Numbered from the stretch's first letter, positions 1 to 8,806 are shown. The stretch is 17,896 nt of DNA from Candidatus Heimdallarchaeota archaeon (GCA_029882335.1 JAOUKW010000030.1:1-17896), one strand, 5' to 3'. Notes: generated from the sequence alone by a model not told the origin. Translations and numbers: made by a program.

Positions 1-109
1 TTCCACCTCGTGGGGAAAAAATATCTTTGTGGTAAAACATTGATTGAATGATAATAATTTTACATGGATACATCCTTATCTTTTCAAATACATCAGGGGA
101 ATGATAATT

Positions 110-1144
110 ATGAAAGCTGCAGTAGTCAAAGAACATGGAGGTTTAGATGTGCTTGAAATCACTGAGGTAGATAAGCCTACTATTAGTGAAAATGAAGTGT
201 TAATTCAAGTGAAATCAATTGCATTGAATAGATTGGATATATGGGTGAGGAGGGGATTACCCACATTGAAATTGGAGTTTCCACATGTCGGTGCTTCTGA
301 TTTTGCAGGTGTTATTTCAGAGGTTGGGGGGGATGTTAAAAATTTAAATGTTGGTGACAGAGTGGTAGTTAATGCAGGTATAAGTTGTAGACGTTGCTAT
401 GAATGTCGAAGTGGAGAACAGAGTTTGTGTGGTAATTTTCATTTACTTGGAGAGCATGTTTGGGGTGGTGCGGCTGAGTTTGCACGTGTTCCAGCCTCAA
501 ATATTCTCAAAATACCTGATAATATAACCTTTACAACAGCAGCTGCCTCTTCGCTAACCGCACTTACAGTATATCGTATGTTAGTTACTCAGGCAGTAGT
601 TCGACCAGGTCAAATTGTTTTGGTAACCGGTGGTGGTGGTGGTATTGGTACAATGGCAGTTCAAATGGCAAATGCTTTGGGAGCAAGAGTTATTGCCTTG
701 ACCTCAACTTTGGAAAAGGAGAATAAACTAAGAGAATTAGGTGCAGAATTAGTAATCAACTATCGAGAGGATGAGGGATGGAGTAAAACAATATATGGGT
801 ACACAGGGAAGAGAGGAGTGGATATTGTAGTGGATTCAGTAGGTGAGGTATTTTGGGAGCAAGCATTGAGATCTCTTAAGAAAGGAGGAAAACTTGTAAC
901 GTGCGGTGCTACCAGTGGCTTTGGTGGTAAAACCAATATTGGTCTCGTTTTTTGGAAGCAGTTATCAATACTTGGTTCTACAATGAGTACTGATAAGGAA
1001 TTCAAAGAGGCGTTATCTATGGTTTTTTCAGGCAAGATTACTCCGGTAATTGACTCTGTCTTACCTTTGGAGCAAATAAAGGATGCTCATGAAAAGCTGG
1101 AATCCGGAAATGTCATGGGTAAAGTTGTACTTACGATTGACTGA
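110..1144 (+). CDS. Zinc-binding medium-chain dehydrogenase/reductase (alcohol dehydrogenase-like)
   Basis: This 344-residue protein is an MDR-family NAD(P)-dependent oxidoreductase with a GroES-like N-terminal domain (about 1-125) and a Rossmann domain. The nucleotide-binding loop is the glycine run at residues 174-180 (GGGGGIG). Four cysteines, C93, C96, C99 and C107, form the structural-zinc lobe of zinc alcohol dehydrogenases. The residue where classical enzymes have the first catalytic-zinc cysteine is Asn40 (context NRLDIW), so the catalytic zinc is probably absent or bound differently. The same swap occurs in quinone-oxidoreductase-like MDR subgroups. Substrate is unknown. The frame is open from 44, but ATG at 110 is preferred: it gives the standard MKAAVV opening and has GGGGA at 96-100 with 9-nt spacing. 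The next gene converges on it from the other strand. Confidence 0.88.
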   Translation: MKAAVVKEHGGLDVLEITEVDKPTISENEVLIQVKSIALNRLDIWVRRGLPTLKLEFPHVGASDFAGVISEVGGDVKNLNVGDRVVVNAGISCRRCYECRSGEQSLCGNFHLLGEHVWGGAAEFARVPASNILKIPDNITFTTAAASSLTALTVYRMLVTQAVVRPGQIVLVTGGGGGIGTMAVQMANALGARVIALTSTLEKENKLRELGAELVINYREDEGWSKTIYGYTGKRGVDIVVDSVGEVFWEQALRSLKKGGKLVTCGATSGFGGKTNIGLVFWKQLSILGSTMSTDKEFKEALSMVFSGKITPVIDSVLPLEQIKDAHEKLESGNVMGKVVLTID

Positions 1145-1266
1145 AATCAAAATAGGCTGAACTCAGAATTAATTGAAATCCAAATTAAATGAAATCTAAG
1201 CAATACCTAATCTATGATCGAATTATGTGATTTGAGTGGATTTATCAAATATCTACTGATAAAATG

Positions 1267-2211
1267 TTAGTCTTGTGAAATTTCGATAGGTCTGTGTTCC
1301 TTGCTTGATTTCAAAGCAGCTTCTGCAACTTTTGTAACTAGTACTGCTTGTTCTGGTTTTACGACTAAATCGACCTCTCCTTTACAAGCACCGATAAAAT
1401 TCTGTATTTCTTTAAGTAAGGGTTCATCAAATTGGTGGTGAGGTATAAATTTACCTTTTTCATCTTCTATTTCAATTTCCTGAGTAATAAAATCAGATGA
1501 TATTCTTCCCTCGGTTAAAACAGCACTGAATTTTCTGATTCTTGATGGAGTTATCCAGTTGGAGTATAGTATTGCAGATTTGTTATTATTAAAACCCAAC
1601 ATGATGGTTGCAAAATCTTCGTGCTCATGACGTAATTTTCCAGATCTTGCAAATACAACAGATGGGGCTGCATCAAATAGCCACATTGCAGTATCGATAT
1701 CATGAACCATGGTATCATAAATTATTCCTACGTCTTTGATATGCATGGGCATGCGATTTTCTCTAACAAATTCAAGCATTATTAATTCACCATATGATTT
1801 TTCTTTTACATATTTCTTTACATTGGCAACTGCTGGATTAAATCTCTCTATATATCCACATGTAAGGAGTACATCGTTTTCCTTGGCTAGATTTAACATT
1901 TTCACTCCTTCTGAAGAATGATATGTCAATGGTTTTTCTACAAATACATGTTTTCCAGCTGTAATAAATTGAGATGCGATATTAAAATGCGTGGATGTTG
2001 GTGTACAAATAACTGCTGCGTCAAATTCCTCATTTTTCAATAGTTCCTCTATGGATGTGTATCCATTAACATCATATTGAGTTGAGTATTTTTTACAATT
2101 ATCCTCGTTTAGATCACATATAGCTGCTAGTGCATTGAGTTGAGAAAGAATTCGAGTATGATTTTTTCCCCATCCACCTGTTCCAATCTGTGCAACTTTC
2201 AATATTACCAA
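1267..2211 (-). CDS. Gfo/Idh/MocA-family NAD(P)-dependent oxidoreductase
   Basis: A 314-residue dehydrogenase of the glucose-fructose oxidoreductase/inositol dehydrogenase family, acting on sugar or sugar-nucleotide substrates. The N-terminal Rossmann fold has G10-x-G-G-x-G15. An acidic Asp33 at the end of beta-2 suggests NAD(H) preference. The family EKP signature is at 92-94 and the putative catalytic pair H170-D171 lies in the stretch VHDID. The pattern is closest to UDP-N-acetylhexosamine 3-dehydrogenases (WlbA-like), which make modified surface sugars, but no glycan genes flank it, so the substrate is inferred weakly. No ATG fits the start: the frame begins with TTG at 2211 or, more like the family's usual MKVAxIG opening, TTG at 2202. 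An ATG at 2216 is out of frame. It is divergent from the TPR gene. Confidence 0.88.
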   Translation of the reverse strand: MVILKVAQIGTGGWGKNHTRILSQLNALAAICDLNEDNCKKYSTQYDVNGYTSIEELLKNEEFDAAVICTPTSTHFNIASQFITAGKHVFVEKPLTYHSSEGVKMLNLAKENDVLLTCGYIERFNPAVANVKKYVKEKSYGELIMLEFVRENRMPMHIKDVGIIYDTMVHDIDTAMWLFDAAPSVVFARSGKLRHEHEDFATIMLGFNNNKSAILYSNWITPSRIRKFSAVLTEGRISSDFITQEIEIEDEKGKFIPHHQFDEPLLKEIQNFIGACKGEVDLVVKPEQAVLVTKVAEAALKSSKEHRPIEISQD

Positions 2212-2379
2212 TTCATACTTAGATTGGTGGTCTATATTTATTACCTCTCTTAACTATATTTTAACCAAAATCTATTATAAAGCAGTAGATTTTACTAAAT
2301 TACTGAAAGAGTTGTTTGAAAGAGGAAATCCATAATTTAAACAAAATACCTATCATCTAAATTAATTCATTAAAATAAT

Positions 2380-2386
2380 TTTATAT
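2380..2386 (+). promoter_or_regulatory. Candidate TATA box for the TPR gene
   Basis: TTTATAT lies 27-33 nt upstream of the ATG at 2413. The usual archaeal spacing would place transcription start within a few nucleotides of the start codon, and there is no Shine-Dalgarno before it. This fits a leaderless mRNA. The whole intergenic region is AT-rich, so the match is only suggestive. Confidence 0.35.
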
Positions 2387-2412
2387 CATTTAAAATTATA
2401 CAAAATCTAAAT

Positions 2413-3012
2413 ATGGAAGAATTTACCCAGTTCTATCAAAACGGAATAAAATTTCATAAGGAAGGCGAATTCAAAAAGGCCATTTCAAATTTTATATTGG
2501 CATTAAAGCTCAATCCTGATGATCACAAAACATTGTACAATCTAGCTAATGTGTATGCGGATATTGATGAGGTGGATAAAGCTACAAATTTGTATAAGAA
2601 GATAAAAAATATGAATTCAACTACTCCTGCGGTTTACTATAATCTGGGCAACATGCTTCTAGATGAGAATAATTTTGAAGATGCGATTCTAGAGTACGAC
2701 ACTGCCATTGGGTTAAATCCCAAATTTGTAAATGCATGGTTTAATCGAGGTGTAGCTAAATTTTCTTTACAATTGTTAGATGATGCTATTATTGATTTTG
2801 AGGAAACATTGAAATTGGATAGTACTTTTCATCATAGTATGTATAATTTGGCCTGCATTTATTCAATAAAGAATCAACCTACAGAATCGATTAACTATCT
2901 AAAGCAAATACTGGGAATGAAGACTGGTTTAGATTATTATCAGATAATTAAGTATGATGAGAATTTAAATAATATCCGAGAAGAAGAGGAATTTCTAAGC
3001 CTTCTTTCATGA
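2413..3012 (+). CDS. Tetratricopeptide repeat (TPR) protein
   Basis: A 199-residue soluble scaffold protein built almost wholly of 34-residue TPR units (about 4-37, 38-71, 72-105, 106-139 and a partial fifth). Recurring TPR consensus positions are visible, such as YNLAN, YYNLGN, WFNRG and YNLAC at helix A and AI..F/Y in helix B. The C-terminal segment (about 175-199, ending in REEEEFLSLL) matches the capping tail often seen on prokaryotic TPR proteins. TPRs mediate protein-protein contacts; the partner cannot be read from the sequence. No signal peptide or membrane segment is seen. The protease gene follows on the same strand after 108 nt. Confidence 0.9.
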   Translation: MEEFTQFYQNGIKFHKEGEFKKAISNFILALKLNPDDHKTLYNLANVYADIDEVDKATNLYKKIKNMNSTTPAVYYNLGNMLLDENNFEDAILEYDTAIGLNPKFVNAWFNRGVAKFSLQLLDDAIIDFEETLKLDSTFHHSMYNLACIYSIKNQPTESINYLKQILGMKTGLDYYQIIKYDENLNNIREEEEFLSLLS

Positions 3013-3120
3013 TATAAGTGAAAGTGTTTTGGAAAAAAGGATCATATCAATTTAGGATTGTACAAAGATTTATGTTATCAAATGAGTATATCTGTATTAT
3101 ATGTTTTGTAGGAGTAGTTC

Positions 3121-3906
3121 ATGACATTTATTGAAGATATCTTGATGGGTCCATATAATTGGATAATTATTTTCGTCATAATTGGAATTTCAACAGGAAT
3201 TACTATTTTATTTTATTATTCGAGAGATAAATATGAAAAAGAACCCAAATTACAGCTATTTGTTGCATTTTTTTTTGGCATAGCGAGTATATTTCCTTCT
3301 TTGGTGGTATCACTTATACTGATGTTAATATTACCATCAAATGATTTTATTTCTGCGGTTATTATAGCTCCATTGGTGGAGGAATTTTTCAAATTTATCA
3401 TGGTATTGGCCCTTTCCAAGGATAGAAATTTTGATGGTCCATTGGATGGATTGATCTATGGTTCAATGGTTGGTGCTGGATTTGCAGCTGGAGAAAACCT
3501 GTTTTATGGGATTAATGCTCTACTAGAAGGGGGGATTGGTTTAGGTGTATTTCTTGCTACCATCCGTTCATTAACACAAATTATTGGACATCCCTTTTAT
3601 ACTGGAATTGTAGGTGCTGGAATTGGTTCATATAAAATAAACCAAAATAAACATGCTTATAATAGATTACCACATGCAATTGGACTTCATGCATTATGGA
3701 ATCTTTCTAGTTTCTTTTTATTCTTGTTCTATCCTATACTTGTTACCATTATACTTAATATAATACTACTTAGGTCTGAACTGAAAAAAGCTGTATGGTT
3801 AGATAAGATGGCTTTTGAAAGTGGATATTATGAGAACAAAAAGAAATTCTGGGACTTTTTAGATACAAGAACGAAATACATACAAAATAACAATTGGTTG
3901 CAATAA
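3121..3906 (+). CDS. PrsW-family glutamic intramembrane protease
   Basis: A 261-residue polytopic membrane protein with about seven to eight hydrophobic segments. It carries the signatures of the PrsW/CPBP-like glutamic protease group: E87-E88-x-x-K91 in a hydrophobic helix, a GAGFAAGEN motif ending at E125-N126, His157 in GHPFYTG and His190 in LHALWN. In bacteria PrsW cleaves an anti-sigma factor within the membrane; archaeal homologues have no assigned substrate, so only the protease class is inferred. The catalytic glutamate and histidine positions are all retained, so the enzyme is probably active. AGGAG, about 7 nt before ATG 3121, supports the start. The C-terminal 45 residues are charged and likely cytoplasmic. 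Confidence 0.87.
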   Translation: MTFIEDILMGPYNWIIIFVIIGISTGITILFYYSRDKYEKEPKLQLFVAFFFGIASIFPSLVVSLILMLILPSNDFISAVIIAPLVEEFFKFIMVLALSKDRNFDGPLDGLIYGSMVGAGFAAGENLFYGINALLEGGIGLGVFLATIRSLTQIIGHPFYTGIVGAGIGSYKINQNKHAYNRLPHAIGLHALWNLSSFFLFLFYPILVTIILNIILLRSELKKAVWLDKMAFESGYYENKKKFWDFLDTRTKYIQNNNWLQ

Positions 3907-4030
3907 CATAATTTCTTTTTTTCACCAACCTTACTTGATTAGCTCAAATTACATTTTATTAATAGGTATTAAATGAAGTGGTATCAATTACATTTTTAAA
4001 TTCAAGCCAATTATAGTTTTTGTATGAATG

Positions 4031-4942
4031 TCAGGATAACATTCGATTAATGTAATTGGCAATTTTCTTATAAACTGAGAGCGTTTTTTGTTCTGTATAA
4101 TATAATTGACGTACTGTCTCTATCGTTGGTTTAGCACTTAGTAGTTGATCAAGAAGAGGTAATAAATTTTGATATTTCTGATGTAACTGACTGATTAAAT
4201 TAAATTCATCACCATCTAGATGATTAATTAATTCTGATAAATATAATATGAAGGCCTTTCGTCTCTCCAAAATCATAATAGGGATAAAATTGAGATATTC
4301 ATGTTGTATCCCGATTAATGGAATTTGAAATGATTGCATCCATCTAGCATATGCCTTCCAACCACTAACGCACGAATAACTTCCCTTACCGGCAACTTCC
4401 ATTGGTTCCTCTCCTCTTTCTAAAGTATCGCACAAATACTTTAACGTAGTACTTGGAAATTGATATTTCATTTTATGCACTGCTTGAATCTCAATAAAAA
4501 TTGGTCCAAAGGGATAAGTTTCAATCTCAATCTCTCTAAAATGATCATCATACTTCCAATTTCCATTATGATCCACATAAATCAGTTTATCTTGTATATT
4601 TGGAAATTCTCCGTATTCAAGAAAACTTATGGTTGAATTGCTTAGGTTTGAGCCTTTTGCAGCAGTATGACGCGATGACGTCTGATAACCCATTCCTATA
4701 TATAATTTAGCAGAGATTCCTGTTTCAGGTACACAATAATGAAAAAAATTAACAATATCCCATATATAATTTGACGTTGGATGGCCTATTTCTTTTCCTG
4801 TTTTTACATTCATTGAAAGGGAAATTCTAGTTCCATATCCCGATGCACCGATAAAATACCAAATTGGGTATGTCTCGTCAAATTTGTTGATTGCAGTTGA
4901 TAATGATTGAATGAAGGAATCTTTGTTTATTTCTTTTATCAT
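4031..4942 (-). CDS. Uncharacterised 303-residue protein downstream of L37e
   Basis: I do not recognise this family with confidence. It has no signal peptide or transmembrane segment, so it is probably cytosolic. The N-terminal two thirds look like a mixed alpha/beta domain; a glycine-rich region (GKGSYSC followed by GWKAYARWM, about 189-205) is faintly reminiscent of the motif in some papain-like BtrH/DUF4872-type proteins. That resemblance is weak and is not used for a call. The last 90 residues are predicted helical (leucine-rich, amphipathic). The start codon lies only 5 nt after the L37e stop, so the two are almost certainly co-transcribed. Base composition matches the neighbours. Confidence 0.7.
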   Translation of the reverse strand: MIKEINKDSFIQSLSTAINKFDETYPIWYFIGASGYGTRISLSMNVKTGKEIGHPTSNYIWDIVNFFHYCVPETGISAKLYIGMGYQTSSRHTAAKGSNLSNSTISFLEYGEFPNIQDKLIYVDHNGNWKYDDHFREIEIETYPFGPIFIEIQAVHKMKYQFPSTTLKYLCDTLERGEEPMEVAGKGSYSCVSGWKAYARWMQSFQIPLIGIQHEYLNFIPIMILERRKAFILYLSELINHLDGDEFNLISQLHQKYQNLLPLLDQLLSAKPTIETVRQLYYTEQKTLSVYKKIANYINRMLS

Positions 4943-4947
4943 GTATT

Positions 4948-5130
4948 TTATCTTCTACTGAAATCTTTTAATTTTTGCCAGGAAAATTGTCTTCGTTTTG
5001 CAGTTTTACCAAACCAGCAGCTTGAGCATATGTTGTTTTGTCTGTGAAAACTTCTCTTACCACATCGACGACATATAATATGTGGTGCTCTTTTATTGTG
5101 TTTACCAAATGAAGGTGTTCCCTTTGTCAT
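4948..5130 (-). CDS. rpl37e: Large ribosomal subunit protein eL37 (L37e)
   Basis: A 60-residue zinc-ribbon protein of the archaeal/eukaryotic large ribosomal subunit, the normal length for the family. It opens with the typical MTKGTPSFGK and has two CxxC knuckles (C20-C23 and C35-C38) separated by the basic stretch GKRSFHRQ, followed by a strongly basic tail that contacts 23S rRNA. AAAGGTAG about 7 nt before the ATG serves as ribosome binding site. In many archaea this gene sits directly after an LSm (Sm-like) gene; here no LSm gene precedes it. Instead an unrelated protein gene follows after 5 nt in an apparent operon. This is one of the firmest markers that the host is an archaeon. Confidence 0.97.
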   Translation of the reverse strand: MTKGTPSFGKHNKRAPHIICRRCGKRSFHRQNNICSSCWFGKTAKRRQFSWQKLKDFSRR

Positions 5131-5296
5131 ATGTTTCTACCTTTCATCGATACATGAAGACTAATCGATATGTTATTTCATTTTCAATAATATAAGTAGG
5201 TATAGATAATGATCAACTTCAATGAAAATTATTCTAGTTTGTCTAGTCTATCAACCAAATTAGGTTACAACCACTTTATTGTATATATAAATGGAA

Positions 5297-5815
5297 TTAC
5301 TGATTTTTTCTACGACTTGCGATTCTTGTTTTTAAGTTTCTACTTTCAAATTTTACTTCCCTTAGGTTGAGTAAGAATGTTACATAAAATACAACAATTA
5401 GCATACTAATTATTGTTTCAACAACCATTCGGGCAAGGTCTTTCTCAATTCTAAATTCAATATAGGCATCAAATTGGTTTAACCAAAAACCAAATACCAA
5501 AAATTCCATAAAGTAAAAAATAAAATATGTATAAAATGCAGATTTAGATGCTACTTGTAATATATCTCTTTTCTTGTATATTTTTTCTTGATCCCAATAA
5601 TATTTGTTGAGCATTAATTGTAACATATAAATAACTAATGCACATGTCAATGGGAGTAAAACAACTACATATCTTGCTTCCTCCGGTAATTCTAGAACTT
5701 CTCTCATATAATAGAAAAATGGGATCATTGCACAGATAGTATATATTAACTGAAAACTCAATACCCATACAGTACGTGGATTATAGAAGTTAATAGTTGC
5801 ATAACCATCACTCAT
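5297..5815 (-). CDS. Small four-helix membrane protein of unknown function
   Basis: A 172-residue protein with four clear hydrophobic helices at roughly 12-33, 48-68, 90-111 and 129-149, and a basic C-terminal tail (about 155-172, ending RRKNQ). The positive tail suggests a cytoplasmic C-terminus. No catalytic motif, cysteine pair or transporter signature is visible and I cannot assign a family. The ATG at 5815 has no Shine-Dalgarno and AT-rich sequence upstream, so the message may be leaderless. A 166-nt gap with nothing recognisable separates it from L37e, so co-transcription is uncertain. Confidence 0.7.
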   Translation of the reverse strand: MSDGYATINFYNPRTVWVLSFQLIYTICAMIPFFYYMREVLELPEEARYVVVLLPLTCALVIYMLQLMLNKYYWDQEKIYKKRDILQVASKSAFYTYFIFYFMEFLVFGFWLNQFDAYIEFRIEKDLARMVVETIISMLIVVFYVTFLLNLREVKFESRNLKTRIASRRKNQ

Positions 5816-5998
5816 ATTATCGTTGTTACAATAGCACTTTTAATAATCTTTTATCTAGACACAAGGAAAACACCTTTTGATCTATTATAATTTTTATTAT
5901 TCTTATTTTTTATTATTATTGATTAACGATAAAATCATACTTTTTATGGAAGCACAAAGGTAATTAATTTATTCATTAAAATTATAACAAATTTGATT

Positions 5999-6409
5999 AT
6001 GTCAGAAGAAGGTAGACCAGAAAAGGCAACTCAAATTAAAGTAGGAAATCATATTGTCCATGATGGGCAAGTATTCGTTGTAAAAAGTACTGAAAAATCA
6101 AAAGCTGGAAAACATGGTCATGCAAAGGTGAGAATGTCTGTAGAACACATTATTACAGGCAATAAAAAAAGTCTTGTCATGCCCGGTGATGACAAGCTGA
6201 AAATACCACATATTGATAAAAAAATTGCACAAGTTATTTCAGTAAACCCTGATTCAGTTCAACTAATGGATAAGGAAAGTTATGAAGTTTTTGAGACTGC
6301 ACTTCCAAATTATGACGAAATTGGTGGTGAATTGTTCAGTGGTGATGAAGTTGATTTTTGGATTATACTCGGTCAAAGAGTTATACGTAAGAAAAGAGCT
6401 TTGGATTGA
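5999..6409 (+). CDS. eif5A: Translation factor aIF5A (hypusine-containing)
   Basis: The archaeal homologue of eIF5A/EF-P, 136 residues, which binds the ribosomal E site and relieves stalling at difficult peptide bonds. The N-terminal SH3-like domain carries the hypusine loop AGKHGHAK; Lys38 is the residue deoxyhypusine synthase would modify. The C-terminal OB-fold runs from about residue 75 to the basic tail RKKRALD. Start: ATG at 5999 gives the canonical MSEEG opening; an in-frame TTG six nucleotides upstream is unlikely. No Shine-Dalgarno is seen and the region before it is an extended A/T tract, consistent with a leaderless or short-leader message. Deoxyhypusine synthase is not in this window. 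Confidence 0.96.
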   Translation: MSEEGRPEKATQIKVGNHIVHDGQVFVVKSTEKSKAGKHGHAKVRMSVEHIITGNKKSLVMPGDDKLKIPHIDKKIAQVISVNPDSVQLMDKESYEVFETALPNYDEIGGELFSGDEVDFWIILGQRVIRKKRALD

Positions 6410-6511
6410 ATCGGATTCATATTTTGCATTAAGTTGTTTATTTTAAAACAAAGTGTTAATATTAAGTACATTCATAAATAATGAATATAAATAGACATAA
6501 GGAACTAATTT

Positions 6512-7873
6512 ATGAAATATTCTAATGCGATTCGAGATCCAATTCATACTTATATTCGATTAACAGATGAAGAAATGAATCTATTGGATTCTCCATTTTT
6601 ACAGAGATTAAGATGGATATCTCAATTATCAGGGGTTAGATTGGTATTCCCTGGTGCACAACATTCACGTTTAGCTCATGTATTGGGAGTAATGCATTTA
6701 GCAGGCGAATATGCTGAACAGGTTTTCCAGGATTATGATGATAAAGACCATCGGGTTCAGTTGGCTAGATTGGGTGGATTACTTCATGATGTTGGACATG
6801 GTCCATTTTCTCATGCATATGATGATACGGTTTATCGTTTAATTTATCCTGGTAATCCACATGGTCATGATACACATCGTTTTAAGATGATTAAACATCC
6901 ATTACTGAAACCAGTCATCGAGGCATGTGGAATAACTGTAGGTGAACTCAAAGCTCTTTGGGAAGGAAAAGATCCGGTAATGCAGGCAATTACTCAAGGT
7001 GCCTTAGGTGCTGACAGAATGGATTTTATGTTGCGTGATGCATATTTTTCAGGTACCACTCACTTTGGCTCAATTGCTGTAAAAAGAATTATTGATAATG
7101 CATTAATATCTGAATATCAGGGAACAAATGCTTTACATTATCACATAAAAGTATTAGAAGATATTTTTCAATCTTTACTTGGTAGATTCTACATGTATCG
7201 AGGTGTTTATTTCCATAAGGCATCAGCTGCAGCTGATATCATGATAAGAAAAATGTTACATGCTGCAAAATTACCTCTAAATCTAGCTGAGCGAACGAAG
7301 AATTTGGAAGAATATCAGTGGATAAACGAATATACTCTGATGGGAGAGATAATGAGTAGTAAAGATGAAAAATTAGAAGAAGCCAAATACTATTGTAAAA
7401 GATTGATGAGTCGAGATTTGCCAAAATTGGTTTGGGAAGCTACCATGTCTGAAAATCAAATAACTGCAATTAGTGGGAATTTGGAAGAAGACTCCAAGAC
7501 TATTGCCCACGGACGAATTATTAATAAAATTAATGAAGAAGCCAAGAAAAAGAAAATTGATGAACCTCAAGTTTATATCACTAACACCTATCCAATGTCA
7601 ACTATTGATAATCAGGAATTTCAAGTTGGTCAAATCTATATTTACGATAAAAACAAAAGCCTAGAAGAGAATAAGACATCCCATACTCTGCAAGAAGCAA
7701 TTGAAAAAACAACTTATTTCAGATCTTTCTTATCTGGTGTGAAAACATCAAGGGAAAGATATGTCATGATCCGAGTGTATACAGATGCTGAAAATAGTAA
7801 ATGGATCAAGGAATATATCAATAAAACTGAAAAACCAACGAAAACACCAAGCATTGCAGAAACTTCTTACTAA
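6512..7873 (+). CDS. HD-domain phosphohydrolase (SAMHD1/dNTPase-like)
   Basis: A 453-residue metal-dependent phosphohydrolase of the HD superfamily, in the branch containing SAMHD1 and prokaryotic dGTPase-like proteins. The opening IRDPIHTYI, the GAQHSRLAH-LGV segment, LLHDVGHGPFSH (88-101) and GADRMDF-RD (166-175) are the family blocks in order. Metal ligands are inferred as H56, H92, D93 and D168 by analogy with SAMHD1. The likely reaction is hydrolysis of dNTPs or another nucleotide; the exact substrate is unproven. A charged C-terminal extension (about 320-453) has no clear domain. AAGGA at 6499-6503 precedes the ATG by 8 nt; a TATAAATA at 6486-6493 is too close to serve with that SD, so leader structure is ambiguous. 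Confidence 0.92.
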   Translation: MKYSNAIRDPIHTYIRLTDEEMNLLDSPFLQRLRWISQLSGVRLVFPGAQHSRLAHVLGVMHLAGEYAEQVFQDYDDKDHRVQLARLGGLLHDVGHGPFSHAYDDTVYRLIYPGNPHGHDTHRFKMIKHPLLKPVIEACGITVGELKALWEGKDPVMQAITQGALGADRMDFMLRDAYFSGTTHFGSIAVKRIIDNALISEYQGTNALHYHIKVLEDIFQSLLGRFYMYRGVYFHKASAAADIMIRKMLHAAKLPLNLAERTKNLEEYQWINEYTLMGEIMSSKDEKLEEAKYYCKRLMSRDLPKLVWEATMSENQITAISGNLEEDSKTIAHGRIINKINEEAKKKKIDEPQVYITNTYPMSTIDNQEFQVGQIYIYDKNKSLEENKTSHTLQEAIEKTTYFRSFLSGVKTSRERYVMIRVYTDAENSKWIKEYINKTEKPTKTPSIAETSY

Positions 7874-7925
7874 AATACTATTCTAATTTCAAAGGTTTTT
7901 TGGCATTGATTGTTATCTTCATAGT

Positions 7926-8177
7926 ATGAGTAAATTCATTAAAGATGGAATAAAAGGAGCAGGGTCTGTAGGAGGGTCTTTGATTAAAACCACAATTGGT
8001 GCATTTTTAGCAGATTTATTTAACGAAATATTGGAAGAAACAGGTCTCAAAGATATAGCGAAAGATAAATTTATGGAGATTGGATACAAAGTAGTTAAAG
8101 AATTAAATATCGATCCTCGATCTCTACAAAAGGATATTATTAAAGCTGGTATTCTTAGAGAACTTGGTATTAAATAA
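7926..8177 (+). CDS. Small 83-residue helical protein
   Basis: Unrecognised. The N-terminal part is glycine-rich (DGIKGAGSVGGSLIK), followed by a hydrophobic segment around 22-34 that could be a short amphipathic or membrane-associated helix. A charged helical C-terminal half with LNIDPRSLQKDI follows. It starts 52 nt after the HD phosphohydrolase on the same strand, with no independent promoter obvious, so co-transcription is possible. There is no Shine-Dalgarno. Codon use resembles the neighbours. It may be a genuine lineage-specific protein; chance is less likely because the frame is uninterrupted and the amino-acid composition is balanced. Confidence 0.55.
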   Translation: MSKFIKDGIKGAGSVGGSLIKTTIGAFLADLFNEILEETGLKDIAKDKFMEIGYKVVKELNIDPRSLQKDIIKAGILRELGIK

Positions 8178-8281
8178 AGAATTAAATTTTATCCTGAAAT
8201 AAAATTAATAGTAAATTAACTCTGATTACCCGATATTCAAATAATAATTAAATTAATACCTAAATTAAAATATAGTTATAT

Positions 8282-8806
8282 TCAGTAAAACCGATATTTT
8301 GTTGGAAATACTTTATTTAAATAATTCTCCAAGATCAATCGTATGTTATCATACACTAGTATTAATGCTTTAAACAGTTCATTATCAATTTTATCCTCAT
8401 TAGATGATTCTATGTATCGAATAACCGATTCTGTACAAGTATGTTTAATCCTATAGAGTAGTTCATTTTGATTGGAAAATGGTAATAACACTGCTCCTTG
8501 AGAGGGTACAACTACTATTGAAATACTATAATCTGTGAATCCTCCTCTAGAATCTTTATTTGGAATTGGGAATTTAAAGGTCAAACTGGAGAAATATGGA
8601 TCAGAATAAATAAAAGTCCATTCTCCTAATTGATCCAATGCATTCATATCTATTAATTTGGTAATTGTTTTCATGGGTAGTCCATCCAATTCTAAAGCTG
8701 GGTGGGTATCAATTATTTTAGGACCCCAGATGTCATCAAAATATGATAACACCAAGTGTACTTTTAGAAGAGCGGTTGAATCTTGTTGTGCAAGTTTAGT
8801 ACCCAT
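8282..8806 (-). CDS. Longin-like/roadblock-like small protein (Asgard type)
   Basis: A 174-residue soluble protein. Residues 13-32 read as a first beta strand followed by FDDIWGPKII, the hydrophobic strand plus D-x-x-G-P turn that opens many longin and DENN-associated longin-like domains. Further strands at about 70-82 (SSLTFKFPIPN) and 92-101 (YSISIVVVP), and helices at about 113-130 and 140-165, fit an alpha/beta profilin-like core. Longin and roadblock proteins are expanded in Asgard archaea and in eukaryotes serve GTPase regulation and vesicle trafficking. The fold assignment is inference from motif and secondary structure, and no small GTPase gene is nearby. It is transcribed divergently from the next gene across 208 nt. 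Confidence 0.6.
   Translation of the reverse strand: MGTKLAQQDSTALLKVHLVLSYFDDIWGPKIIDTHPALELDGLPMKTITKLIDMNALDQLGEWTFIYSDPYFSSLTFKFPIPNKDSRGGFTDYSISIVVVPSQGAVLLPFSNQNELLYRIKHTCTESVIRYIESSNEDKIDNELFKALILVYDNIRLILENYLNKVFPTKYRFY

Noticed and set aside
1142..1197. Three TGAAATC copies after the first gene
   Set aside because: Short, irregularly spaced and AT-rich; expected by chance in this composition, not a repeat array.
5821..5998. A/T tract upstream of aIF5A as a replication origin
   Set aside because: No origin recognition box pairs and no orc1/cdc6 gene nearby; base composition alone is not evidence.
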